64,000 nt of DNA from positions 62,001 to 126,000 of the forward strand of contig JAZRHC010000029.1 in the NCBI GenBank assembly GCA_045644545.1, given 5' to 3'. This DNA comes from Scatosoma sp045644545 (GTDB lineage Bacteria > Bacillota > Clostridia > Christensenellales > Borkfalkiaceae). Below, piece by piece: positions 41,583 through 50,027 of this stretch. The notes under the pieces are model-generated. The model saw nothing but the letters and a program-made list of their open reading frames with translations. It did no database searches and was not told the origin of the DNA. The position numbers were made by a program, and so were the translations under genes. The stretch's first letter is position 1; each line of letters opens with the position of its first letter.

Positions 41583-41593
41583 GGAGGTATTTA

Positions 41594-43486
41594 ATGAAAG
41601 GATTTAAAACGGATTATCCCCTGTATTTATTTCATCAAGGCGAGAATTTTAAAGCCTATGAAACGATGGGGGCGCATCCCGCCGTTTTAAACAAAAGAAA
41701 AGGATACGTGTTCAGGGTTTGGGCGCCGCGCGCGAAAAGCGTTTCCGTCGTGGGTGAATTCAACGATTGGAATCCCGCCGCACACAAAATGAACAAATTG
41801 ATCGACGACCAAACGTTCGAGCTTTTTATTCCCAACGTTCGGCAATACGATTCTTATAAATACTGTATTGAAACGCACGACGGGAGAACTCTTTATAAAG
41901 CCGACCCGTACGCTTTCCATTCCGAGCTTCCCGGAACGAATTCTTCCAATGCGTCCAAGCTCTACGATTTATCGAGATATAAATGGACGGATAAGGCATA
42001 TTCGGACAAGCAAAAGCATAAGAATATCTACGCTTCGCCCGTCAATATCTACGAAGTAAATCTTCTTTCGTGGAGAAAACACGAGGACGGCAGTTTTCTT
42101 TCCTATCGGGAGCTAGCCACAGAGCTTGTAAATTATCTCGTTGAAATGGGATATACGCACGTGGAAATTATGCCGCTTACCGAGCACCCCTTCGACGGTT
42201 CGTGGGGGTATCAGGTCACGGGGTATTATTCGATTACCTCGCGACTCGGCACGCCTCACGATTTTATGTATCTCGTGGATTGCCTGCATAAAGCGGGAAT
42301 CGGCGTGATTCTCGATTGGGTTCCCGCGCATTTCCCTAAGGACGATTTCGGTCTTTACGAATTCGACGGGGCAACCCTTTACGAGCCTTCCGCTTGGGAC
42401 AGAAAAGAAAACGAGGGCTGGGGAACGAGAAAATTCGACTATGGCAGAAAGGAAATAATTTCTTTCTTGATTTCGAGCGCAGTGTTTCTTTTGGAAACCT
42501 ATCATCTCGACGGTTTGCGCGTAGACGCAGTGGCTTCGATGCTGTATTTGGATTATGATAAAAAGCCGGGCGAATGGGTTCCTAATATTTACGGCGAGAA
42601 TAAAAATCTCGAAGCCGTAGCTTTCTTGCGCCGTTTAAACGAAACGATTTTCGGGTATTTCCCGAACGCGTTGATGATCGCGGAAGAATCGACGGCTTGG
42701 CCGCTTGTGACCCGTCCGACGGATATCGGCGGGCTCGGCTTCAATTTTAAGTGGAATATGGGCTGGATGAACGACGTTTTGTCTTATATTTCCACCAATC
42801 CTTTATACAGAAGATATCAGCACAATAAGCTCACCTTTTCTATGATGTACGCCTTTTCGGAGAACTACGTTTTGCCAATTTCCCACGACGAGGTCGTGCA
42901 CGGAAAAGGCTCGTTACTTGGCAAAATGCCCGGGGATTACGAAGAGAAGTTTGCAGGCGTTCGCGCGTTCCTTGGCTATATGACGTCGCACCCCGGTAAA
43001 AAGCTCAATTTTATGGGCAACGAGATCGGACAGTTTAAGGAATGGAATTATAAAGAGAGCGTAGAATTTTTCCTTAAAAGCTTCCCCGCGCACGCAAGGC
43101 TGTCTACGGCGGTTAAAGAACTTAATCATTTATATAAAAACACGCCCGCGCTTTATCAAATCGAGGATTCGTGGGAAGGCTTTGAATGGATCGCGGCGGA
43201 CGACGGCGACGCAAATCTGATCGCCTACAAGCGCAAAGATAGAGCGGGCAATCAAGTGATCGCGATCGTCAATTTTGCAGGCGTGGATCATATCGATTAC
43301 AGGATCGGCGCGGATAAAGGAAAATATAAAATGCTTTTCAATTCCGACGCTATTCGCTACGGCGGTAAAGGCGCGTTTAAAAAGCGCGTATTCTATACGG
43401 AAAAAGCGTATAGTCACGGCAGGGAGGACTCCATTAGAATCTCTATCCCAAAACTGACTTGCGTTTATTTAATAAAAATCAACTGA
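41594..43486 (+). CDS. glgB: 1,4-alpha-glucan branching enzyme
   Basis: 630-residue GH13 branching enzyme that makes alpha-1,6 branches in glycogen. The CBM48 N-terminal module (VWAPRAKSVSVVGEFNDWNP) precedes the (beta/alpha)8 barrel: EIMPLTEHPFDGSWGYQVTGY, nucleophile Asp in DGLRVDAVASML near residue 312, acid/base Glu in AEESTAWP near 363, and PISHDEVVHGKGSL. The ATG at 41594 with GGAGGT 6 nt upstream is chosen; an in-frame ATG 33 codons earlier would overlap the -10 region. First gene of the glycogen operon. Confidence 0.95.
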   Translation: MKGFKTDYPLYLFHQGENFKAYETMGAHPAVLNKRKGYVFRVWAPRAKSVSVVGEFNDWNPAAHKMNKLIDDQTFELFIPNVRQYDSYKYCIETHDGRTLYKADPYAFHSELPGTNSSNASKLYDLSRYKWTDKAYSDKQKHKNIYASPVNIYEVNLLSWRKHEDGSFLSYRELATELVNYLVEMGYTHVEIMPLTEHPFDGSWGYQVTGYYSITSRLGTPHDFMYLVDCLHKAGIGVILDWVPAHFPKDDFGLYEFDGATLYEPSAWDRKENEGWGTRKFDYGRKEIISFLISSAVFLLETYHLDGLRVDAVASMLYLDYDKKPGEWVPNIYGENKNLEAVAFLRRLNETIFGYFPNALMIAEESTAWPLVTRPTDIGGLGFNFKWNMGWMNDVLSYISTNPLYRRYQHNKLTFSMMYAFSENYVLPISHDEVVHGKGSLLGKMPGDYEEKFAGVRAFLGYMTSHPGKKLNFMGNEIGQFKEWNYKESVEFFLKSFPAHARLSTAVKELNHLYKNTPALYQIEDSWEGFEWIAADDGDANLIAYKRKDRAGNQVIAIVNFAGVDHIDYRIGADKGKYKMLFNSDAIRYGGKGAFKKRVFYTEKAYSHGREDSIRISIPKLTCVYLIKIN

Positions 43487-43506
43487 TAATTTAAGGGGGT
43501 CTTTTT

Positions 43507-44700
43507 ATGCAAAGAAGAAAAGAATGCGTCGCAATGCTTCTTGCGGGCGGACAGGGCAGCAGACTGTTCGCGCTCACCACGGACGTTGCAAAACCCGCCG
43601 TTGCTTTCGGCGCGAAGTATCGTATTATCGATTTCCCGCTTTCGAACTGTATCAATTCGGGCATCGATACGGTTGGCGTGCTTACGCAGTATCAGCCGCT
43701 TATTTTAAACGAATATATCGGCAACGGTCAGCCGTGGGATCTCGACAGAGCCTTCGGCGGGGTACATATTTTATCGCCGTATCAGGCGAAAACCCGTTCC
43801 TCGTGGTATGAGGGGACGGCAAACGCGATCTATCAGAATATGCATTTTATGAAAATGTATAATCCCGAATATATCCTCGTTTTGTCGGGCGATCACATTT
43901 ATAAAATGGATTACGCGGCAATGCTCAAAGCGCATAAAGAAACGGGCGCGGATTGTACGATCGCCGCAATCGACGTGCCGCTTTCCGAAGCCTCCCGATT
44001 CGGTATTTTAAATACCAACCCCGACGGCTCTATTTATCAGTTTGAAGAAAAACCCAAAGTTCCGAAAAGCACTCTCGCTTCGATGGGCATTTATATCTTC
44101 ACGGCGGAAAAGCTTTTCAAATATTTAGAAGAGGACGACGCGAACCCGAATTCCTCCAAGGACTTCGGAAAAGACGTTTTGCCCGCGATGCTCAACGCAG
44201 GGGAAAAGATGTTCTCCTACCTTTTTGAGGGGTATTGGAAAGACGTTGGGACGATCGCTTCCCTTTGGCAAGCGAATATGGATCTCCTTGGAGATGAACC
44301 CGAATTCGACGTCAGCGATAAGTCTTGGAAGATGCATTCGAGAAACCCGCTTGCTCCCCCCGAATGTATCGGCGAAACGGGAGTGGTTCAAAATTCAATG
44401 ATCGCCCTCGGCTGCGAAATAGAAGGCGAAGTGAAAAACTCCGTCCTTGGCAGTAACGTCGTCGTGGAAAAAGGCGCGGTCGTCAAAGACGCCGTCGTGC
44501 TCGCCAACAGCGTGATTAAAGCGGGCGCAACCGTTTCCTATACGATTATCGACGAAAACGTAACGGTCGCCGAAAACGCCGTTATCGGCGTGGAAAAAGA
44601 CCCGAACGCAGAGATCGTCGTACTCGGCAGAGGCATTTGCGTTGGAAAAGGCGTAAAGGTTTCAAGCGGTCAGAAGCACGAAAAAGATATTTTGGAATAA
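43507..44700 (+). CDS. glgC: Glucose-1-phosphate adenylyltransferase, catalytic subunit
   Basis: 397 residues. Makes ADP-glucose from glucose-1-phosphate and ATP, the committed step of bacterial glycogen synthesis. N-terminal nucleotidyltransferase motif LAGGQGSRL followed by TTDVAKPAVAFGAKYRIIDF, then VLSGDHIYKMDY and FEEKPKVP; the C-terminal left-handed beta helix has hexapeptide repeats (VVEKGAVVKDAVV). Ribosome site AAGGGGGT. The gene glgD follows 15 bp later; in Firmicutes GlgC and GlgD form a hetero-oligomer. Confidence 0.95.
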   Translation: MQRRKECVAMLLAGGQGSRLFALTTDVAKPAVAFGAKYRIIDFPLSNCINSGIDTVGVLTQYQPLILNEYIGNGQPWDLDRAFGGVHILSPYQAKTRSSWYEGTANAIYQNMHFMKMYNPEYILVLSGDHIYKMDYAAMLKAHKETGADCTIAAIDVPLSEASRFGILNTNPDGSIYQFEEKPKVPKSTLASMGIYIFTAEKLFKYLEEDDANPNSSKDFGKDVLPAMLNAGEKMFSYLFEGYWKDVGTIASLWQANMDLLGDEPEFDVSDKSWKMHSRNPLAPPECIGETGVVQNSMIALGCEIEGEVKNSVLGSNVVVEKGAVVKDAVVLANSVIKAGATVSYTIIDENVTVAENAVIGVEKDPNAEIVVLGRGICVGKGVKVSSGQKHEKDILE

Positions 44701-44715
44701 GGGGAGGGAAAGACA

Positions 44716-45831
44716 ATGGCAGCAACCGCATTAGGCGTTATTTTTTGCAACATTCACGAAGAAAACGTACCCGAGCTCGTAAGAAGAAGAACGATCGCTT
44801 CCATTCCGTTTGGGGGAAGATATCGCGTTATCGATTTCCAGCTTTCCAATATGGTCAATTCGGGCATTACGACGGTGGGTCTTATGACGAACAATAACTA
44901 CCGTTCTTTGATCGATCATATCGGAAGCGGCAAGGACTGGGATCTTGCCAGAAAGGACGGGGGAATTATTCTTTTGCCTCCTTTCTCCGATAAGCACGAT
45001 AAGCTTTATTCCACTCGTTTGGAAGCGCTTAGCTCGCTTTCGGGATTTTTGGGGCGGCGTTCGGAAAAGTACGTAGTGCTTTGCGACGGCGACGTACTCG
45101 CGAAATTCAATATTTCCGAAATCCTTGCCGCGCACGAAAAGAAAAAAGCGGATATCACCTTAGTCACGCATAGTGGCGAGATCGAAAAAGCTTCGGAAAT
45201 AATGCTCGTCAACGCCGACGAAAACAACCGCGCGACCGAAGTGAAATATTCTCCGCGCGTGAAAAAAGGAGAGGTTGGCAACTATTACGCGGGCGTAATG
45301 GTTCTTAACCGTCAATTCCTTTTGAATATCGTCGAAGATTCCGCAGTACACGGCTTCACGAGCTTCGAAACGGATATACTTATCAAGCAGCTTGATTCGC
45401 TCAAAGTTTATCGTTATGATTTTAAGGGCTATTTTGCGAGTATGACGAGTATGGCGGCGTATTATAAACACAATATGCGCCTGCTTGAAAAATCCGTTCG
45501 CGACGAACTGTTCGGCGGCAGAGATATGTATACGAAGGTTCGCGACAGTGCGCCTTCCAAATACGGCGCGGAGGCGACCGTGAAAAATTCGCTGATTTCC
45601 GACGGTTGCGAGATCGAAGGCGTGGTGGAAAATTCCATTTTGTTCCGTGGCGTGAAGGTCGCGAAAGGGGCGGTGGTGCGCAATTCCATCATTATGCAGG
45701 ATAACGTGATCGGCGCGGGCGCTTCGCTCAGTTGCGTGATTACCGATAAAAACGTGGTGATCACCGACCGCAGACAGTTGAGCGGTTGCGAAGAAATTCC
45801 TTTCTTTATTCAGAAAGGTACGATGCTTTAA
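44716..45831 (+). CDS. glgD: GlgD, regulatory subunit of glucose-1-phosphate adenylyltransferase
   Basis: 371 residues, GlgC-like but with degenerate active-site motifs: the LAGGQGSRL loop is missing (VIFCNIHEENVPELVRRRT), while the IPFGGRYRVIDFQLSNMVNSG block is kept. The middle reads VLCDGDVLAKFN rather than SGDHIYKMDY. Such GlgD proteins are nearly inactive alone and stimulate GlgC. C-terminal hexapeptide repeats are present. Starts 15 bp after glgC with a strong GGGGAGGG site. Confidence 0.92.
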   Translation: MAATALGVIFCNIHEENVPELVRRRTIASIPFGGRYRVIDFQLSNMVNSGITTVGLMTNNNYRSLIDHIGSGKDWDLARKDGGIILLPPFSDKHDKLYSTRLEALSSLSGFLGRRSEKYVVLCDGDVLAKFNISEILAAHEKKKADITLVTHSGEIEKASEIMLVNADENNRATEVKYSPRVKKGEVGNYYAGVMVLNRQFLLNIVEDSAVHGFTSFETDILIKQLDSLKVYRYDFKGYFASMTSMAAYYKHNMRLLEKSVRDELFGGRDMYTKVRDSAPSKYGAEATVKNSLISDGCEIEGVVENSILFRGVKVAKGAVVRNSIIMQDNVIGAGASLSCVITDKNVVITDRRQLSGCEEIPFFIQKGTML

Positions 45832-45870
45832 GGTAAATAACCGTATTATAAAAATTTTTTGGAGGACTAT

Positions 45871-47445
45871 ATGGCAGAAAAGAAATGTACAGCGAAAACG
45901 ACAATCCGAGCGACGGCGAGAAAAAGCGCGAAAAAATCGACGGTCGAAATTCTGCAAAAGGAAGAGAACGTGATTTTTCCCGAAGTGAAGGAAACGACAG
46001 AGCCTACGGTGGAGACCAAGCGTAAAATTTTATTCGTAGCTTCCGAAGCCGCGCCGTTTATTGCGACGGGCGGGCTTGCCGACGTGATCGGGTCTTTGCC
46101 GAAAGCGCTTGCAAAAGACCCTTCCTACGACGTTCGCGTGGTGTTGCCCTTATATTCGGATATCAAACCAGAATTTCGCAGAAAATTTTCTTTTCTCGGC
46201 AATATTTTCACTCCGCTTTCCTGGCGTAATCAATACTGCGGTGTTTTTACCTGCGTGGAAAACGGCGTTACCTTCTATTTTATCGACAACGAGTATTATT
46301 TTAAGCGCACGGGCTGCTACGGCTACTACGACGACGGCGAACGGTTTGCCTTCTTTTCAAAAAGCGTTATGGAGATTTTGCCGTTTATCGATTTTTATCC
46401 CGACGTTTTGCATTGTCACGATTGGCAAGCGGCGCTTGCGGCAATCTATCTCAAAACCATTTATTGTAAACAGGAAAAATACAGCTTTATCCGCGCTATC
46501 TTTACCATTCATAATATAGAGTATCAAGGGAAGTATTCCTTGGACATTTTAGGCGATCTTTTCGGCTTGGACGAAGCGAATAAAGGGCTTGTGGAATACG
46601 ACGGCTCTATCAACCTTATGAAAGGGGCAATAGAATGTTCGGAGCAGATTTCAACGGTAAGCCCTACTTACGCGAAAGAGATAAAATCGGCGCATTACGC
46701 GCACGGCTTACAGGATATTATCCGCAAAAACGAAGGAAAGCTTACGGGCATTTTAAACGGTATCGACGTAAATTCGTATAACGCGGAAACGGATAAAGCC
46801 TTGTTTGCGAACTATTCCGCGGAAAATCTTGAAAACAAGGCGGTATGCAAAGCGGAACTTCAAAAAATGCTCGGTTTGCCCGTTCGCGAAGTACCCGTGA
46901 TTGCGATGATCACTCGGCTGGTTTCGCATAAGGGCGTGGATCTCGTGCAAAGCGTGATCGAGGATATGTTACACGAAGATATTCAATTCGTCTTGCTCGG
47001 CACGGGCGAGGTCGCTTACGAAAACTTTTTCGTCGATCTCGGTAGCAAATATGAGGGAAAAGTTTCTGCAAATATTGCCTTTAACGGCGACTTATCGAGA
47101 AAAATTTATTCGGGCGCGGATATTTTCCTTATGCCGTCTTTGAGCGAGCCTTGCGGTCTTTCGCAAATGATCGCTTCCCGCTACGCGACCGTACCCGTCG
47201 TGAGAGAAACGGGCGGGCTTTACGATAGCATCAAGCCTTACGCCTCGGGCGGCAACGGATTTACGTTTACTTCGCGCAATCCTTACGATATGCTGTACGT
47301 GATTCACGAAGCGATCGATTTGTATAAAAAGCCCGACGAATGGAAAGCCTTATTAAAGAAGGTTATGACCACGGACTTTTCTTGGCAACGCTCGGCGGAG
47401 GAGTATAAACAACTCTATTCGAACACGATCGCTATGCCGTTTTAA
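45871..47445 (+). CDS. glgA: Glycogen (starch) synthase with basic N-terminal extension
   Basis: 524-residue GT5 synthase adding glucose from ADP-glucose to glycogen. Residues 1-50 are an unusual Lys/Ala/Thr-rich tail (KSAKKST) before ILFVASEAAPF, where most GlgA proteins begin. The KTGGLADV motif, whose Lys contacts ADP-glucose, reads ATGGLADV here. LHCHDWQAALA, TIHNIEYQGKY, ILNGIDVNSY and PSLSEPCGLSQMIA are intact. The ATG at 45871 follows GGAGG by 5 nt; the TTG at 45859 contributes only MEDY ahead of it and overlaps the ribosome site. 27-39 bp after glgD. Confidence 0.93.
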   Translation: MAEKKCTAKTTIRATARKSAKKSTVEILQKEENVIFPEVKETTEPTVETKRKILFVASEAAPFIATGGLADVIGSLPKALAKDPSYDVRVVLPLYSDIKPEFRRKFSFLGNIFTPLSWRNQYCGVFTCVENGVTFYFIDNEYYFKRTGCYGYYDDGERFAFFSKSVMEILPFIDFYPDVLHCHDWQAALAAIYLKTIYCKQEKYSFIRAIFTIHNIEYQGKYSLDILGDLFGLDEANKGLVEYDGSINLMKGAIECSEQISTVSPTYAKEIKSAHYAHGLQDIIRKNEGKLTGILNGIDVNSYNAETDKALFANYSAENLENKAVCKAELQKMLGLPVREVPVIAMITRLVSHKGVDLVQSVIEDMLHEDIQFVLLGTGEVAYENFFVDLGSKYEGKVSANIAFNGDLSRKIYSGADIFLMPSLSEPCGLSQMIASRYATVPVVRETGGLYDSIKPYASGGNGFTFTSRNPYDMLYVIHEAIDLYKKPDEWKALLKKVMTTDFSWQRSAEEYKQLYSNTIAMPF

Positions 47446-47502
47446 GCCACGCGCGAAGCGTTATTACACTTGAAAAAATTTTATCAGGAGATATAAAAAA
47501 AT

Positions 47503-49938
47503 ATGAAAGTAAAGGAGTTTTCCTCGGCAGAGGCGAAAGAGCTTATCAAGGGTAAGCTTTCCCGCTATTTTGGCATTGCGCCTTCCGAAGCGAAAAAGGA
47601 ACAGTTGTACAAAGCGGTGGTTATGAGTATTCGCGATATTATGCTTGAAAAACGGCATAATTTCCACACCGTCACCAAAGCCGCGAAAGCAAAGAAAGTA
47701 TATTATCTTTGTATGGAATTTTTAATGGGGCGTTCGCTGAAAAACAGCGTATATAACCTTGGCCTTGGCGAAGCCTTCGAGGCGGCGCTTCAAGAATACG
47801 ATACCTCGTTGAACGATCTTTACGAGCTCGAACCCGACGCAGGGCTCGGAAACGGCGGACTTGGGCGTTTGGCGGCGTGCTTTTTGGACGCGCTCGCAAC
47901 GGGCGACTATCCCGCGATGGGCTTTTCCATTCGCTACGATTACGGCTTGTTTAAGCAGAAGATCGTCGAAGGCTGGCAGACGGAGCTTCCCGACGTTTGG
48001 CTTCCCGGCGGCGAAGTTTGGCTTACGCAGAGAAGCGATAAGATTTTTACCGTAAAATTCGACGGTTATATTGAAGAAAAGTGGACGGAGCACGGCTTGG
48101 AAACGGTTTACCGCGACGCAAAGGAAGTGCAAGCGGTCGCTTACGATATGATGGTTTCGGGCTACGATAGTCAGGCGGTTTCCGTTCTTCGGCTTTGGAA
48201 AGCGAGAAGCGTTCAAAATTTCGATATGAAGTTATTCTCGCAAGGCGATTACAGCGCGGTTATGCAAGAAGATAACGCGGCGGAATTGATTTCCAAGGTC
48301 CTTTATCCTGCCGATAATCATTTGGAAGGGAAGTCGTTGCGCTTGAAACAGCAATATTTCCTCGTTTCTGCGTCCTTGCAAAACATTCTTGCCGATCACA
48401 AGAGAAGATACGGTTCGCTTAAATTATTGCCGAAAATGGCGGCAATCCATTTGAACGACACCCATCCCGCGCTTGCGATCCCCGAACTGATGCGGCTTTT
48501 GATCGACGAAAACGGTATGTCGTGGGAAGAAGCTTGGGAAATCACGACTTCGGTTTGCGCGTATACCAACCACACGGTTTTGGCGGAAGCGCTCGAAACT
48601 TGGCCTGAAAGCTTGATTGCGAGGAAATTGCCGAGAATTTATACGATTTTAAAAGAAATCAATCGTCGTTTCTGCGACGACCTTTGGGCGAAATTCCCGG
48701 GCGATTGGGATAAGATCGCGCGTATGGCGATCATTTCTTATAATACCGTTAAAATGGCGAATCTTTCCGTGCACGGCTCGCACAAAGTCAACGGCGTTTC
48801 GGGCTTGCACAGCGATATTATCAAAGAGAGTATTTTTAAAGATTTTTACGATTATACGCCCGAAAAATTCACGAACGTCACGAACGGTATCGCGCACAGA
48901 CGTTGGCTGAATCAATCGAATCCCGAGCTTTGCGCGTTGCTCGACGAGTGTATCGGGCAAGGCTACGCAAAAGACGCGTCTAAGCTTGCGGATTTCAAGA
49001 AATTCGAAAACGACGACAGCGTGTTAAAACGGCTTGACGAGATTAAAGCGATCAAAAAGCAACAGTTTGCGGACTTTGCCTATAAAAAGCAAGGCGTGAT
49101 TATCGATCCGAATACCATTTTCGACGTACAGGCAAAGAGAATGCACGAATACAAGCGCCAGCTTCTCAACGTGTTGCATATTATCACCGATTATTTGATT
49201 CTCAAAAAGAATCCCGACGCGCCCGTTCAACCGAAAACGTATATTTTCGCGGCGAAAGCGGCGGCAGGGTATTATATGGCGAAAAAGATCATCAAATTGA
49301 TCTGCTATCTTGCCGAAGATATTAAAAAGAATCCGAAAATTAACGAAAAACTCAACGTCGTGTATATGGAAGATTACAATGTTACGATGTCTGAAATGCT
49401 GATGCCTGCTTCGGAAATTTCCGAACAGATCTCTTTGGCGGGCAAAGAAGCCAGCGGCACGGGCAATATGAAGTTTATGATCAACGGCGCGTTGACGATC
49501 GGTACTTTGGACGGCGCGAACGTGGAAATGAGCGAAAAAGTCGGAAAGAATAATATCTATATTTTCGGCTTGAAAGCCGACGAGGTTGCGGAAATTTGGA
49601 GAAACGGCTATTCTTCAAGCGTTTATTATAACGGCGATTCAATGCTCAGAAAGGTTATCGAAGCCTTGATCGTCGGGTTTAACGGCGAATCCTTCGCCGA
49701 AATCGCAAACTATTTGTTGACGGGCTCGCCGATCGCCGATCCGTATATGTGTATGGCGGATTACGAATCGTATTTATCCACGCAAAATAAGATGTCTAAG
49801 CTGTACGCTACCGACAAGCGGCTTTGGAATCAAAAAGCGCTTCGCAATATCGCGGCGGCAGGATTCTTTGCCGCAGACAGAAGTATCGCGGAATATGCGG
49901 AAAATATCTGGAATCTTAAACCGTTGCATAGCAAATAA
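47503..49938 (+). CDS. glgP: Glycogen/alpha-glucan phosphorylase
   Basis: 811-residue PLP enzyme releasing glucose-1-phosphate from glycogen ends. The PLP lysine is in SGTGNMKFMINGALTIGT (about K657), followed by LDGANVEM; N-terminal YYLCMEFLMGRSL and DAGLGNGGLGRLAAC are family hallmarks. Length is normal (about 810). It begins 57 bp after glgA, likely same transcript, so storage and mobilization are encoded together. Confidence 0.96.
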   Translation: MKVKEFSSAEAKELIKGKLSRYFGIAPSEAKKEQLYKAVVMSIRDIMLEKRHNFHTVTKAAKAKKVYYLCMEFLMGRSLKNSVYNLGLGEAFEAALQEYDTSLNDLYELEPDAGLGNGGLGRLAACFLDALATGDYPAMGFSIRYDYGLFKQKIVEGWQTELPDVWLPGGEVWLTQRSDKIFTVKFDGYIEEKWTEHGLETVYRDAKEVQAVAYDMMVSGYDSQAVSVLRLWKARSVQNFDMKLFSQGDYSAVMQEDNAAELISKVLYPADNHLEGKSLRLKQQYFLVSASLQNILADHKRRYGSLKLLPKMAAIHLNDTHPALAIPELMRLLIDENGMSWEEAWEITTSVCAYTNHTVLAEALETWPESLIARKLPRIYTILKEINRRFCDDLWAKFPGDWDKIARMAIISYNTVKMANLSVHGSHKVNGVSGLHSDIIKESIFKDFYDYTPEKFTNVTNGIAHRRWLNQSNPELCALLDECIGQGYAKDASKLADFKKFENDDSVLKRLDEIKAIKKQQFADFAYKKQGVIIDPNTIFDVQAKRMHEYKRQLLNVLHIITDYLILKKNPDAPVQPKTYIFAAKAAAGYYMAKKIIKLICYLAEDIKKNPKINEKLNVVYMEDYNVTMSEMLMPASEISEQISLAGKEASGTGNMKFMINGALTIGTLDGANVEMSEKVGKNNIYIFGLKADEVAEIWRNGYSSSVYYNGDSMLRKVIEALIVGFNGESFAEIANYLLTGSPIADPYMCMADYESYLSTQNKMSKLYATDKRLWNQKALRNIAAAGFFAADRSIAEYAENIWNLKPLHSK

Positions 49939-49960
49939 TTAACTAAAAACAATCGTGCGC

Positions 49961-49991
49961 AAAAAGCTGTAAAGTTTCTTTACGGCTTTTT
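49961..49991 (+). terminator. Terminator of the glycogen operon
   Basis: AAAAAGC-GTAAAG (49961 on) pairs with CTTTAC-GCTTTTT (to 49991) around TTT with one mismatch in the stem; the T-run is part of the 3' arm. Confidence 0.75.
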
Positions 49992-50027
49992 GCCGAATAT
50001 AAGACTTTTTTACAAAAAACACCAAAA

